64,000 bases of DNA from Pontivivens ytuae (GTDB taxonomy: Bacteria > Pseudomonadota > Alphaproteobacteria > Rhodobacterales > Rhodobacteraceae): assembly GCF_015679265.1 (NCBI RefSeq), contig NZ_CP064942.1, positions 186,001 through 250,000 on the forward strand, in the 5' to 3' direction. The translations under genes and the position numbers were made by a program. The notes under the pieces were generated by a model that did not search any database, had not been told where the DNA came from, and worked only from the letters and a program-made list of their open reading frames with translations. Shown here in pieces: positions 45,638 to 55,637 of the stretch; position 1 is the first letter of the stretch, and each line of letters begins with the position of its first letter.

Positions 45638-46417
45638 ATGGATCTCGGCATCAGGGGCAAGAAGGCGATCGTGTGTGCGAGCTCGAAGGGGCTTGGCCGC
45701 GGATGTGCGGAGGCGCTGGCGGCGGCGGGCGTGGATCTCGTGTTGAACGCGCGGACCGCATCGACTCTGGAGGAAACGGCGGAGGCGATCCGCGCCGCAC
45801 ACGGCGTCGAGGTGAAGACCGTCGCCTGTGACATCACGACGGAGGAGGGCCGCGCCGAAGTGCTCGACGTGTTGCCCGATCCGGACATCCTGGTGAACAA
45901 CGCGGGCGGCCCGCCGCCGGGTCTCTGGTCCGACTGGGACATCGCGGATTTCGAGGCGGCGCTGCATGCCAACATGCTGACCCCGATCATGCTGATGAAG
46001 CACACGCTGCCGAAGATGATCGACAAGGGCTGGGGCCGGGTCGTCAACATCACCTCCCAATCGGTGAAGGCGCCGATTCCCGTGCTGGGCCTGTCGAACT
46101 CCGCCCGGGCAGGGCTGACGGGCTATGTCGCAGGCACCGCGCGACAGGTGGCCGAGCATGGGGTGAACATCAACAACCTCCTGCCCGGCATCCACGCGAC
46201 GGACCGCGCGGTGGCGCTCGACGGCGGCGTGGTCGAGAAGGAGGGCATCACGATGGAGGAGGCCAAGCGCCGCCGCGAGGCGACGATCCCCGCGCGCCGC
46301 TACGGCACGTCGGAGGAGTTCGGCGCGGTCTGCGCCTTCCTTTGCTCGCAGCATGCGGGCTTCATCGTGGGGCAGAACATCCTGCACGACGGTGGCGGGG
46401 TGAACGCGACGCTTTAG
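45638..46417 (+). CDS. Atypical SDR-family protein lacking canonical Tyr/Lys
   Basis: 259 aa. Rossmann nucleotide-binding start AIVCASSKGLGRGCAEALAA and NNAG motif (ILVNNAGGPPPG) are intact, and catalytic Ser is in NITSQSVKAPIPVLGLSNSA. Where YxxxK should follow, the sequence reads LSNSARAGLTGY, so both catalytic residues appear absent or displaced. C-terminal dimer region EEFGAVCAFLCSQHAGFIVG. Possibly a non-canonical reductase or regulatory protein. RBS GGGAGG. Confidence 0.85.
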   Translation: MDLGIRGKKAIVCASSKGLGRGCAEALAAAGVDLVLNARTASTLEETAEAIRAAHGVEVKTVACDITTEEGRAEVLDVLPDPDILVNNAGGPPPGLWSDWDIADFEAALHANMLTPIMLMKHTLPKMIDKGWGRVVNITSQSVKAPIPVLGLSNSARAGLTGYVAGTARQVAEHGVNINNLLPGIHATDRAVALDGGVVEKEGITMEEAKRRREATIPARRYGTSEEFGAVCAFLCSQHAGFIVGQNILHDGGGVNATL

Positions 46418-46459
46418 GGGGCTTCGCGATTTTCAGCTTGCCGCGTCTTGATACGAGCG

Positions 46460-46598
46460 GTCCCGGCTCTTCGGCCGGGACGGTCACAAAGGGTACCGCC
46501 CCGGACTTGATCCGGGGCCGCTCCTTTCGATTTTCGATGTCGTGACTCGGACAGACCGTAGCAACAGGAACTGAACGGTCCCGGCGCTAGGCCGGGAC
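46460..46598. repeat. Dispersed palindromic repeat cluster (REP-like), copy region 3
   Basis: GTCCCGGC/GCCGGGAC at 46460-46481, GCCCCGGA/TCCGGGGC at 46498-46518, and GTCCCGGC/GCCGGGAC at 46578-46598, in the gap between the convergent SDR and GcvT-like genes. It shows the paired A-B layout most clearly: cggt...ggt, about 16 nt, then accg...ccg. Confidence 0.8.
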
Positions 46599-46628
46599 GG
46601 TTGCGATCGGCTTCGGCGCCCTCTCACT

Positions 46629-47732
46629 TCACAGAAACGGCAGCTCCCGCAGCTCCACGGGGGCGGAGCGGCCGTCCGGCAGGATCGTGTCGAGCGCGGC
46701 GCCCGGCTCCACCTCGCGTGAGACCAGCGCGAGGCCGATGGTCTTGCCCATCCGGGGGGAGGGCGCCGTCGCCGTGATCTCGCCGACGCGACGGTTGCCC
46801 GAGGTCAGCGTCAGCCGCTCCGCATGGCTGTCGGGCGCGGCCTTGGGGAACACGACGCCGAGCTGGTGGCGCTTCGGACCCCGCGCCGCCTCGGCCTGCA
46901 GCGCCGGCAGGCCGATCACGTCGGCGTCGATCTCGAGGTCCACGAACCGCTCCATCCGCACCTCGAAGGGCGTCGTCGCATCGTCGGTGTCCGCGCCGAC
47001 CGAAAGCAGCCCGCTCTCGATCCGCTCCGACGGGTTCGGGGCGCCGGGCCCGATGTCGTAGGGCGCGCCCGCCTCTGCCACCCGGTTCCACAGCTCCGTC
47101 GCCCGGCGCGAGTCGCGCAGGTAGAGCTCGAACCCGCCCTGCTTCGACCAGCCGGAGCGGGCGAGGACGAGGGGGATGTCGCCCAGCCGCTCCTCCCGAA
47201 AGCCGAAATGGCGGATCGCGCGGATGTCCTCGCCGAAGAGATCGGCGATCACGTCCTCCGCCTTCGGGCCCTGCACGGCGAGGGGGGCGATGTCCTCCTC
47301 CTCCACCTCGACGTCGAGCCGCCGCTCCGCCGCCACCGCGCGCGCCCAGAGCAGCACGTCGCTGTCGGCGATGAAGAGCCAGATCGTCCCGTCCTCGTGG
47401 AGCAGCAGCACCGGATCGTTGATCAACACCCCGCGGTGATCGCAGAGCGCGACATAGCGGCCCTGGCCCGGCTTCAGCTTCGAGAGCTCCCGGCAGCACA
47501 GCGCCTGTGCGAGCCGCTGCGCATCGGGTCCCTTCAGCGCGATCTGCCGCTCCACCGCCACGTCCCACATGGCGACGCCATCGATGAGGCGCCGATACTC
47601 CGCCTGCGGATCGCCATAGCTCGTGGGCATCAGCATGTGGTTGTAGGTGGTGAAACTGGTCACGCCCGCGGCCACCGTCGCCGCATGGTAGGGGCTGCGC
47701 CGGATCCGCGTTCCCATCGAGATGCCGTACAT
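46629..47732 (-). CDS. GcvT/DmdA-like aminomethyltransferase-fold protein
   Basis: 367 aa from the ATG at 47732 with GGGAGG upstream. Folate-binding aminomethyltransferase fold: YNHMLMPTSYGDPQAEYRRL, GVAMWDVAVERQIALKGPDA, LAVQGPKAEDVIADLFGE, and ARSGWSKQGGFELYLRDS. The N-terminal YNHML pattern and SKQGGFE block resemble DMSP demethylase DmdA, but such features also occur in other GcvT paralogues, so DmdA activity is not certain. Either way, a tetrahydrofolate-dependent methyl or aminomethyl transferase is likely. Divergent from the ABC ATPase gene. Confidence 0.72.
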   Translation of the reverse strand: MYGISMGTRIRRSPYHAATVAAGVTSFTTYNHMLMPTSYGDPQAEYRRLIDGVAMWDVAVERQIALKGPDAQRLAQALCCRELSKLKPGQGRYVALCDHRGVLINDPVLLLHEDGTIWLFIADSDVLLWARAVAAERRLDVEVEEEDIAPLAVQGPKAEDVIADLFGEDIRAIRHFGFREERLGDIPLVLARSGWSKQGGFELYLRDSRRATELWNRVAEAGAPYDIGPGAPNPSERIESGLLSVGADTDDATTPFEVRMERFVDLEIDADVIGLPALQAEAARGPKRHQLGVVFPKAAPDSHAERLTLTSGNRRVGEITATAPSPRMGKTIGLALVSREVEPGAALDTILPDGRSAPVELRELPFL

Positions 47733-47895
47733 CGAGGTCCTCCCGTCGTTTTTCCGGCCATCCTGCGGGAGGTGTCGCGGGGATTTCGCCTCCATGGGCG
47801 ACGGGCGGGACGTCGCTTTTCGCCTGCCCTTGCTCCGGCCGCGGGGCATTGCTATTTCGGAGATGAACCCGAGCGATTTGCTAGGAAAAGCGGTC

Positions 47896-49032
<1,137 letters not shown>

Positions 49033-49112
49033 GGCACGCTCCGACCACGGCCGCCCGTGCCGGGCCGGAGCGCCACTCTCTCTTCGCGGTCATCGGCGAG
49101 CCAGCTAAGGCC

Positions 49113-49144
49113 CTCTCTCTTCGTCAAATATCCCCGCCGGAGGC
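49113..49144 (-). repeat. Short 3'-end motif overlapping the folB stop
   Basis: Minus-strand reading GCCTCCGGCGGGGATATTTG then ACGAAGAGAG. Here the motif encodes the last residues of the FolB-like protein (..SGGDI) and its TGA stop, so coding sequence and repeat are fused. Confidence 0.7.
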
Positions 49145-49957
49145 TGCCGCCGTTCGCATCCCGCCGTCCGACCCGAGCGTCTCGACCTCGCCCGCGCCAA
49201 GCTCCCGCGCGAGCCAGTCCGCCAAGGCGATAGGCTCGGCTTCCGGCGGCACGGCGGCGGCGAGCACGAGTTTCGACGGCGCCCAGAGGCAGACGAGGCC
49301 CTGCCCCAGCGCCCAGTCGATCTCCGTCCGGCTGGCGGCGACGGTAAAGCGCGGGTCGCGCCCCGCCAGCTCCCACGCGGCCTGCTCCATGGCGAGCAGC
49401 GTCAGGCGCCGCCCCGCCTCACCGGCCACGTCGGGCGCCTGCTCGGGCGGCAGAACGACGACCGCGGGACCGGTCAGCGCCCGGTGATCCGCCCCTGCCT
49501 CCAGCCGCACCACACGCGGCGCGGGGCCGTCGGGGGCCTGCGCCAACACATCCTCGCGCCGCCGCACGATCTCCACGCCCAGCGCGCCGGGGATGCGGTC
49601 GAGCTTCTCGACCCGGACGAAGACGCGCCGCGCCCGCCGGTCAGAAACCGACCGCGCCGCGATCCCTTCGGCCAGCGTTTCCAAGAGGTTGAGCCGCCGC
49701 TCCGCCAGCTCCGCCTCCACCGCACCGACCAGCGTGTCGTAGCTCAGCACGCTGTCGACGTCGTCGCCCTCGGCACTCGCCGCGACCTCCAGCACGATGT
49801 CGAAGCGCAGGCGCTGGGTCTGGCCGCGCTCGCTCTCGAACGCACCGATCTCGACCGCGCGGACGTAGTCGCGCACCGAGATGCGGTCGGGCCACTCGGC
49901 CTCCGCCGCGGCCCGCTCGGCCAAGGGAGAAAACGCGGTGAGAAGATCGTCGGCCAT
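49124..49957 (-). CDS. folB: Dihydroneopterin aldolase with unusual C-terminal extension
   Basis: 277 aa; FolB is normally about 120. Residues about 25-140 contain the FolB fold: ISVRDYVRAVEIGAFESERG, DDVDSVLSYDTLVGAVEAEL, then NLLETLAEGIAARSVSDRR and FVRVEKLDRIPGALGVEI. The C-terminal 140 residues have no family I recognise (LTLLAMEQAAWELAGRDPRF, GLVCLWAPSKLVLAAAV). Makes 6-hydroxymethyl-dihydropterin for folate. No RBS is striking; ATG at 49957. The last codons come from the 3'-end motif. Confidence 0.83.
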   Translation of the reverse strand: MADDLLTAFSPLAERAAAEAEWPDRISVRDYVRAVEIGAFESERGQTQRLRFDIVLEVAASAEGDDVDSVLSYDTLVGAVEAELAERRLNLLETLAEGIAARSVSDRRARRVFVRVEKLDRIPGALGVEIVRRREDVLAQAPDGPAPRVVRLEAGADHRALTGPAVVVLPPEQAPDVAGEAGRRLTLLAMEQAAWELAGRDPRFTVAASRTEIDWALGQGLVCLWAPSKLVLAAAVPPEAEPIALADWLARELGAGEVETLGSDGGMRTAAASGGDI

Positions 49958-50127
49958 GCCGGTCCCCCGAAGATTTGTCCCCGTCGCCCTAGCCTGCGCC
50001 GCCCCTGCTCACAAGCGCGGAACCGACCCGCAGCGCCGCTTTCCGGCCCTCGCTTGACAAAACCGGGAGGCACGCTCAGGTTGCTGCAAATCCGGCGCGC
50101 CCTTGCGCGCTTTTTTGAGACCACCCA

Positions 50128-50146
50128 TATGCTCAACGTGAGCATA
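50128..50146. promoter_or_regulatory. Perfect palindrome TATGCTCA-ACG-TGAGCATA upstream of nadA
   Basis: 8-bp perfect arms with a 3-bp centre, 24 nt upstream of the nadA ATG; a TTGACA lies at 50054-50059. It likely is the operator of a repressor of NAD synthesis. NadQ-type regulators of alphaproteobacterial nadABC bind sites of TATnCTCA...TGAG type as I recall, but that match is from memory and unverified. Confidence 0.7.
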
Positions 50147-50169
50147 ACAATGTCGGGAGGAGCGGCACC

Positions 50170-51225
50170 ATGTTCCTGAACGCCAATACCAAGGCCGAGG
50201 CCGCGCGCGCCGAGCTTGCCGCGCATTACGACCTGGAACCCTCCGAGGCCGCGATGCGCGCCACCGCGGCGCAGTACGACATCGTCAAGGACGTGATCCC
50301 CGAGCCCGACTGGATGGGCTTTGCCCCCTACGTGCGGGAGATCAATCGGCTCAAGAAGGAGAAGGACGCCGTCGTCCTCGCGCACAACTACATGACGCCC
50401 GAGATCTTCCACGGCGTGGCGGACGTGGCCGGTGACAGTCTGCAACTGGCGATCGAGGCCACGAAGGTCCGTCAGCAGACGATTATCCAGTGCGGCGTGC
50501 ACTTCATGGCTGAGACGTCGAAGATCCTGAACCCGCAGAAGACCGTCCTGATCCCCGACAGCCGTGCAGGCTGCTCGCTCGCCTCCTCGATTACCGCCGC
50601 GGATATCGCGAAGATGCGGGCGGATTACCCCGGCGCACAGGTGGTCAGCTACGTAAACACCACCGCCGCGGTGAAAGCGGCCTCCGACATCTGCTGCACC
50701 TCCTCCAACGCGCTGGCCATTGTCGAGGCGCAGCCGGGCGACACCGTCATCATGACGCCCGACGGATACCTCGCGCAGAACATCGCCGCCCAGTCTACCA
50801 AGCGCGTGGTCTACTGGGAGGGCGCGTGCATCGTTCACGAACAATTCACCGCCGAAGAGCTGCGCGCCTTCCGCGAGGGCTATCCGGGTGTGGCCATCAT
50901 CGCGCACCCCGAATGCCCGCCTGAAGTGGTCGCCGAGGCCGATTTCACGGGCTCCACCGCCGGCATGATCCAGTGGGTGAAGACCAACCGCCCCGAAAAG
51001 GTCGTCATGGTCACCGAGTGTTCGATGAGCGACAATGTGGCGGCAGAGACACCGGACGTGGATTTCGTCCGCCCGTGCAACATCTGTCCCCATATGAAAC
51101 GCATCAGCCTCGAGAACATCCTCTGGTCGCTGCACTCCGGAACGGAGGAGGTGACCGTGCCCGAGGAGCTGCTCGCCCCCGCTCGCCGCGCGGTCGAGCG
51201 GATGATCGAGGTCACGAATTCCTGA
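50170..51225 (+). CDS. nadA: Quinolinate synthase A
   Basis: 351 aa. [4Fe-4S] enzyme condensing iminoaspartate with dihydroxyacetone phosphate to quinolinate. Cluster cysteines in [25 protein letters not shown] and [18 protein letters not shown]; substrate segment [26 protein letters not shown]. It needs NadB for its substrate; nadB lies two genes downstream. Confidence 0.95.
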   Translation: MFLNANTKAEAARAELAAHYDLEPSEAAMRATAAQYDIVKDVIPEPDWMGFAPYVREINRLKKEKDAVVLAHNYMTPEIFHGVADVAGDSLQLAIEATKVRQQTIIQCGVHFMAETSKILNPQKTVLIPDSRAGCSLASSITAADIAKMRADYPGAQVVSYVNTTAAVKAASDICCTSSNALAIVEAQPGDTVIMTPDGYLAQNIAAQSTKRVVYWEGACIVHEQFTAEELRAFREGYPGVAIIAHPECPPEVVAEADFTGSTAGMIQWVKTNRPEKVVMVTECSMSDNVAAETPDVDFVRPCNICPHMKRISLENILWSLHSGTEEVTVPEELLAPARRAVERMIEVTNS

Positions 51226-51271
51226 CGCGGTCCGCGTTCACCGCATCCTTGGACAGATTGGGGACTAGTCC

Positions 51272-51940
51272 ATGCTTCGCATCTTCACGCTCATCTTCGC
51301 CCTGGCCCTTCCGGGGGCCGCCCTTGCCTGCCAGCCGCTGCCGCTCGGCTCGCAATTCGACGTGGAGCTGCCGCGCGACGGCAGCCACAACCCGGCGCTC
51401 TTCAACCTCGCGGTGCTGCATGCGGTGAACACCGCGCGCTGCAATGCGGGCCTGCCGCTGCTCGCGGTCGAACCGGGGCTGAACAATGCCGCGCAGAAGC
51501 ATTCCGACGATATGGTCCGGCTCGGCTTCTTCGACCACGCCTCCCCGGTGCCGGGGCGCGAGACGCTGGTCGCGCGGGTCCAGGCCGAGGGGCTGCAGCC
51601 CAACCGCGTCGCGGAGAATATCGGGCAGGACTACATGGTCCAGTACGAGCAGGGCCGCGACTACCGCGTGCTCAGCGCCGCCGAGTGCCGCTTCACCTAT
51701 GAGCGCGGCGTCGGGCTGACCGACCGGGCACAGGGCCTCGTCGGCCGCACCCCGGCCGAGATCCCGCGCCAGACCTATGCGAGTGCGGGCCGCTCGCTGG
51801 TCGAGGGCTGGCTGGCAAGCTCCGAGCACCGCTCCAACCTGCTCGACCCCGCCTTCAGCCGCCACGGCGCAGGCTTCGCCGTGACGGAGGAGGAGACGCT
51901 GTGCGGTCGCCTCATCGCCACCCAGGTGCTCCTTCAGTGA
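51272..51940 (+). CDS. Exported CAP/SCP-domain protein
   Basis: 222 aa with signal peptide MLRIFTLIFALALPGAALA. CAP fold: AVLHAVNTARCNAGLPLLAV, AAQKHSDDMVRLGFFDHASP (His and Glu-type residues), PNRVAENIGQDYMVQYEQ and LVEGWLASSEHRSNLLDPAF. Secreted, function unknown. Sits between nadA and nadB, 46 and 48 nt from each, which is odd for a NAD operon. Confidence 0.85.
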   Translation: MLRIFTLIFALALPGAALACQPLPLGSQFDVELPRDGSHNPALFNLAVLHAVNTARCNAGLPLLAVEPGLNNAAQKHSDDMVRLGFFDHASPVPGRETLVARVQAEGLQPNRVAENIGQDYMVQYEQGRDYRVLSAAECRFTYERGVGLTDRAQGLVGRTPAEIPRQTYASAGRSLVEGWLASSEHRSNLLDPAFSRHGAGFAVTEEETLCGRLIATQVLLQ

Positions 51941-51988
51941 CGCCAGGCCAAGCTCCCTTCGAGGGTTTCGCCGCGCCGGAGGGGGCGG

Positions 51989-53557
51989 ATGACCGATAAC
52001 GTCTTCGAGGCCGAAGGCACGCTCATCGTCGGCGCGGGCCTTGCGGGGCTCTTCACCGCCTTGAAGCTCGCCCCGCGGCCCTGCACGGTCCTCTCGCCCG
52101 AACCGATCGGCGTCGGTGCCTCCTCGGCCTGGGCGCAGGGCGGCATCGCGGCTGCCGTGGGCCTCGGCGACACGGCGGCTGCCCACGCGCTCGACACCAT
52201 TGCGGCAGGGGCCGGGCTGGTGGACGAGACCGTCGCCCGCTTCGTGACGGAGGAGGCCGCGGCCCGCATCTTCGACCTGCTCGATTACGGCGCACCCTTC
52301 GACAAGGACAGCGAGGGCAAGCTCCTGCAATCGCGCGAGGCCGCCCATTCGGCGAGCCGCGTGGTTCGCGTCTCCGGCGACCAGGCCGGGCGCGCGATCA
52401 TGGATGCGCTGATCCGCACCGCCCACGCCACCCCGTCGATCCGGCTGATCGAGAACGTGGTGGTCGACGACCTCGCCGTCGCCGATGGCCATGTGGTCGG
52501 GGCGCTGGCCCGTCGCACGGACGATCCGATGGCCTCGCCCGTCCTCTTCCGCGCCTCCGAAGTGGTTCTGGCCACAGGCGGCGTCGGCGGGCTCTTTGCC
52601 GTGACGACCAACCCGGCGCGGGTGCGCGGTCAGGGGCTCGGCCTCGCCGCCCGCGCGGGGGCCGAGTGCATCGACGTGGAGTTCGTCCAGTTCCACCCCA
52701 CCGGCATCGCCGTGGACCGCGACCCCTGCCCGCTCGCCACCGAGGCGCTGCGCGGCCACGGCGCCACCCTGATCGACGAGGACGGCCACCGCTTCGTCTT
52801 AGACACCCATCCCGACGGCGAACTCGCCCCGCGCGACATCGTCGCCCGCGCGATCCACGCGAAGATCATGGCAGGCGGCACCGCACTCCTCGACACACGG
52901 GAGGCCGTGGGTGCGGCCATCCACGAGGAGTTCCCGACCGTCGCGCAGTACTGCAAGGAAGCTGGCATTGACCCGGCCCAGCAGCCTATCCCGGTCCGCC
53001 CCGCGCAGCACTACCACATGGGCGGTGTAAAGACCGACGCGCGGGGCCGCGCCAGCCTGCCGGGCCTCTGGGCCTGCGGTGAGGTCGCGGCCACGGGTCT
53101 GCACGGCGCGAACCGCCTTGCCTCCAACTCGCTGCTCGAAGCCGTGGTCTTCGGCAACCGCATCGCAGCCGATATCAGCAGCCGCGCCGCCGGTTCACTG
53201 CGCGGCCCCGTCACCCTGCCGGATCCCGTCCACGGCCCTGCACCGCGCCGCGAACCGACCAACGCCATTGCGGCACTGCGCAAGACGATGAACGACCATG
53301 TCGGAGTGCTGCGCAGTGCGAAGGGCCTGCGCACCGCGCTGCGCCAGATCCGCAAGGTCGCCGACGCGCATGCCGGCGGCTCCCGCGCGCTCCTCAACAT
53401 GACCGACGCCGCCACGCTGATCACCGCCGCCGCTCTGCTGCGCGAAGAAAGCCGCGGCGGCCATTTCCGCGAGGACTTCCCGGAGCCGGTCGAGGCCCAG
53501 CGCACCCGTCGCCCGATCACCCTGACCGAGGCGCTGAAGCTCCGCGCGACCGCCTAG
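51989..53557 (+). CDS. nadB: L-aspartate oxidase
   Basis: 522 aa. FAD-binding start LIVGAGLAGLFTALKLAPRP, then SSAWAQGGIAAAVGLGDTAA, active-site His/Arg region VEFVQFHPTGIAVDRD, and PAQHYHMGGVKTDARGRASL. Oxidises L-aspartate to iminoaspartate for NadA. nadC is not in the window after it: instead a convergent TetR gene shares CTAG with its stop. Confidence 0.95.
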   Translation: MTDNVFEAEGTLIVGAGLAGLFTALKLAPRPCTVLSPEPIGVGASSAWAQGGIAAAVGLGDTAAAHALDTIAAGAGLVDETVARFVTEEAAARIFDLLDYGAPFDKDSEGKLLQSREAAHSASRVVRVSGDQAGRAIMDALIRTAHATPSIRLIENVVVDDLAVADGHVVGALARRTDDPMASPVLFRASEVVLATGGVGGLFAVTTNPARVRGQGLGLAARAGAECIDVEFVQFHPTGIAVDRDPCPLATEALRGHGATLIDEDGHRFVLDTHPDGELAPRDIVARAIHAKIMAGGTALLDTREAVGAAIHEEFPTVAQYCKEAGIDPAQQPIPVRPAQHYHMGGVKTDARGRASLPGLWACGEVAATGLHGANRLASNSLLEAVVFGNRIAADISSRAAGSLRGPVTLPDPVHGPAPRREPTNAIAALRKTMNDHVGVLRSAKGLRTALRQIRKVADAHAGGSRALLNMTDAATLITAAALLREESRGGHFREDFPEPVEAQRTRRPITLTEALKLRATA

Positions 53558-54111
53558 GCGAGGATCGCCCGCACCGCCGCGGCGATCCGGGCATCCACCT
53601 CCTCCGGGACCGGGCGGCCTGGCAGATAGAGCCGCACCGCGCCCAGCGGCAGGCCCACGAGCGCCAACCGCAACGCCTCCATCCCGAAGCCGTTCCGCGC
53701 CGCGAACTCCGCGATGGCCTGCGCGGCCCCGGCATTCACCGTCTCGATCTCCGAGCGCAACGGCTCGGGCGTTGCCTCCGTCAGGAACTCCGACTGGCGG
53801 CAACAGGACAGGATCACCGCGCGATCCGGCTCCGCCCGGCAGAAGGCGGGCACGGCGCAGGCCGCGGCCATGACGGCCTCCACCCCCTCGCCCTCCAGCT
53901 CCGGCATCACCTGCGTCTGAAACGCCCGCACCGCATCGATGAAGGCGCGCGCCAGCAGCCCCTCCCGCGATTCGTAGCGGTGGTAGAGCGAGCCGATCGA
54001 GACGCCGGCCTCCCCCACCACGTCCTGCAGGATAAGCGTGCCGCGGCGGGCAAGGCCGTGGCCCACCACCGCGAACACCCGCGCCTCGTCTATCGTTGAC
54101 CTCCGCCCCAT
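53554..54111 (-). CDS. TetR-family transcriptional regulator
   Basis: 185 aa. N-terminal HTH: LARRGTLILQDVVGEAGVSI then GSLYHRYESREGLLARAF; the remainder is a ligand-binding helical domain with VMAAACAVPAFCRAEPDRAV. Divergent from the gene at 54159 with a candidate operator between. Ligand unknown. Confidence 0.87.
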   Translation of the reverse strand: MGRRSTIDEARVFAVVGHGLARRGTLILQDVVGEAGVSIGSLYHRYESREGLLARAFIDAVRAFQTQVMPELEGEGVEAVMAAACAVPAFCRAEPDRAVILSCCRQSEFLTEATPEPLRSEIETVNAGAAQAIAEFAARNGFGMEALRLALVGLPLGAVRLYLPGRPVPEEVDARIAAAVRAILA

Positions 54112-54119
54112 AGTAGAGA

Positions 54120-54138
54120 GATTATTCTAGAACGAATC
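54120..54138. promoter_or_regulatory. Candidate TetR operator in divergent region
   Basis: Imperfect palindrome around TTCTAGAA (54125-54132) with GATT at 54120-54123 and AATC at 54135-54138 as outer arms, in a 47-nt AT-rich gap. Likely controls both divergent genes. Confidence 0.5.
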
Positions 54139-54158
54139 CTCGTGTAAAGGAGGCTCCC

Positions 54159-54518
54159 ATGCTGATCGCCGCCGCCATCCTCACCGTGCTCGTCGGTTTC
54201 GCCCACTCGATCCTCGGTGAGCGCCGCCTCATCGCGCCGCTGATCGCCGATCCGGCACTGCCCGTCCCCGTCGGACACCGGACCACGCGGCTCATCCTGC
54301 GCGCGGCCTGGCACGCGACGACGCTGAGCTGGTGGGCGCTCGCGGCCCTCCTCGTCTGGAGCGCTGCGACGCCCGGCACCCGCGCGGTACCGATCGCGGT
54401 CGCGGCCCTCTTCGCCATCTTGGGCCCCTTCTCCCTGATCGCCTCGCGCGGGCGGCATCCGGGCTGGGTCTTCTTCCTGCCCGCGGCGGTCCTCTGCACC
54501 CTCTCCGCCCTCGGCTGA
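54159..54518 (+). CDS. Hypothetical membrane protein next to TetR
   Basis: 119 aa with about four hydrophobic segments (MLIAAAILTVLVGFAHSILG, TLSWWALAALLVW, VPIAVAALFAILGPFSLI, VFFLPAAVLCTLSAL). RBS AAAGGAGG. Probable target of the divergent TetR regulator. Family unrecognised. Confidence 0.72.
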   Translation: MLIAAAILTVLVGFAHSILGERRLIAPLIADPALPVPVGHRTTRLILRAAWHATTLSWWALAALLVWSAATPGTRAVPIAVAALFAILGPFSLIASRGRHPGWVFFLPAAVLCTLSALG

Positions 54519-54611
54519 GGGCCGCCGGGCTTGAAAAGCGCCGCAATCCCTGCACCGTAGGGGCGCAGGTCCTATATGTGACCCAACGGAAAAACACAGG
54601 GAGACCACAAC

Positions 54612-55619
54612 ATGACGCTTCACGGGATGAAGACGCTTCTGGCGGCCGGGGCCGCCACGCTCGCCCTCACCCCCGCCTTCGCGGAACCGGCGGACTACAT
54701 CCTCGCCACAGCCTCGACCGGCGGGACGTACTACCCGGTCGGCGTGGCCCTTGCCACGCTCACCAAGGTGAAGCTGCAGCCGGGTGAGGAGATCGGTATG
54801 TCCGCCATCTCCTCCGCCGGATCGGGCGAGAACATCCGCCTGCTGCGCGAGAACGAGGCGCAGTTCGCGATCCTCCAGGGTCTCTTCGGCTACTACGCCG
54901 CGACCGGCACCGGCCCGCTCGAGGCCGACGGCCCGCAGGAGGAGCTGCGCTCCGTCACCATGCTGTGGCAGAACGTGGAGCACTTCATCCTCGACAGCGA
55001 CCGGGTGGATACGGGCACCATCGCCGACTTCGCCGGGCTCACCGGAGAGCCCATGGCGCTCGGCCGCCGCAACTCCGGCACGATCGGGTCGAACGCGGCC
55101 ATCCTCGGCGGCTTCGACGTGGACATCTACGCCGATTACGAACTCATCGAGGGGGGCTACGGCCCGTCCGCCGAGAGCCTGCAGAACGGCCAGTCGGTGG
55201 GCATCTCCACCCCCGCGGGCGTGCCGGTGGGCGCGGTCAGCCAGCTCTTCGCCTCGGTCGGTGACAGCGTGACGCTCCTCAACTTCACGCCCGAGCAGAT
55301 GACCCAGGCCGATGGCGGCCGCCAGCTCTGGACGGAGTACGTGATCGAGGCGGGCACCTATCCCGGCCAGGACGAGGCGGTGACGACCATCGCGCAGCCC
55401 AACTTCCTCGCCACCCGTGCCGACTTGCCGGATGAGAACGTCTACCTGATCACCAAGACGATCTACGAGAACCTGCCCTTCCTGCAGGCCATCCACCCGG
55501 CGACCCAGGCCATGGCAATCGAGCAGGCCATCGCGGGCCTGCCGCTGCCGCTGCACCCGGGCGCGATCCAGTACTACGAGGAAGTGGGCGTCGAGATCCC
55601 GGACCGCCTGCGTCCCTGA
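54612..55619 (+). CDS. TAXI-family TRAP transporter solute-binding protein
   Basis: 335 aa, signal peptide near MKTLLAAGAATLALTPAFA (ATG 54612 or 54627). TAXI signature: DYILATASTGGTYYPVGVAL, AISSAGSGENIRLLRENEAQ, FAILQGLFGYYAATGTGP, and PEQMTQADGGRQLWTEYVIE. Periplasmic binding protein for dicarboxylates or amino acids. Its fused permease is at 56971, separated by 1.35 kb. RBS AGGGAGACC. Confidence 0.9.
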   Translation: MTLHGMKTLLAAGAATLALTPAFAEPADYILATASTGGTYYPVGVALATLTKVKLQPGEEIGMSAISSAGSGENIRLLRENEAQFAILQGLFGYYAATGTGPLEADGPQEELRSVTMLWQNVEHFILDSDRVDTGTIADFAGLTGEPMALGRRNSGTIGSNAAILGGFDVDIYADYELIEGGYGPSAESLQNGQSVGISTPAGVPVGAVSQLFASVGDSVTLLNFTPEQMTQADGGRQLWTEYVIEAGTYPGQDEAVTTIAQPNFLATRADLPDENVYLITKTIYENLPFLQAIHPATQAMAIEQAIAGLPLPLHPGAIQYYEEVGVEIPDRLRP

Positions 55620-55637
55620 TCTCTTCACGCGCAACAG

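Noticed and set aside
46629..47732. Firm assignment of this gene as DMSP demethylase dmdA
   Set aside because: Some blocks resemble DmdA, but GcvT-fold paralogues share them; I kept a cautious call.
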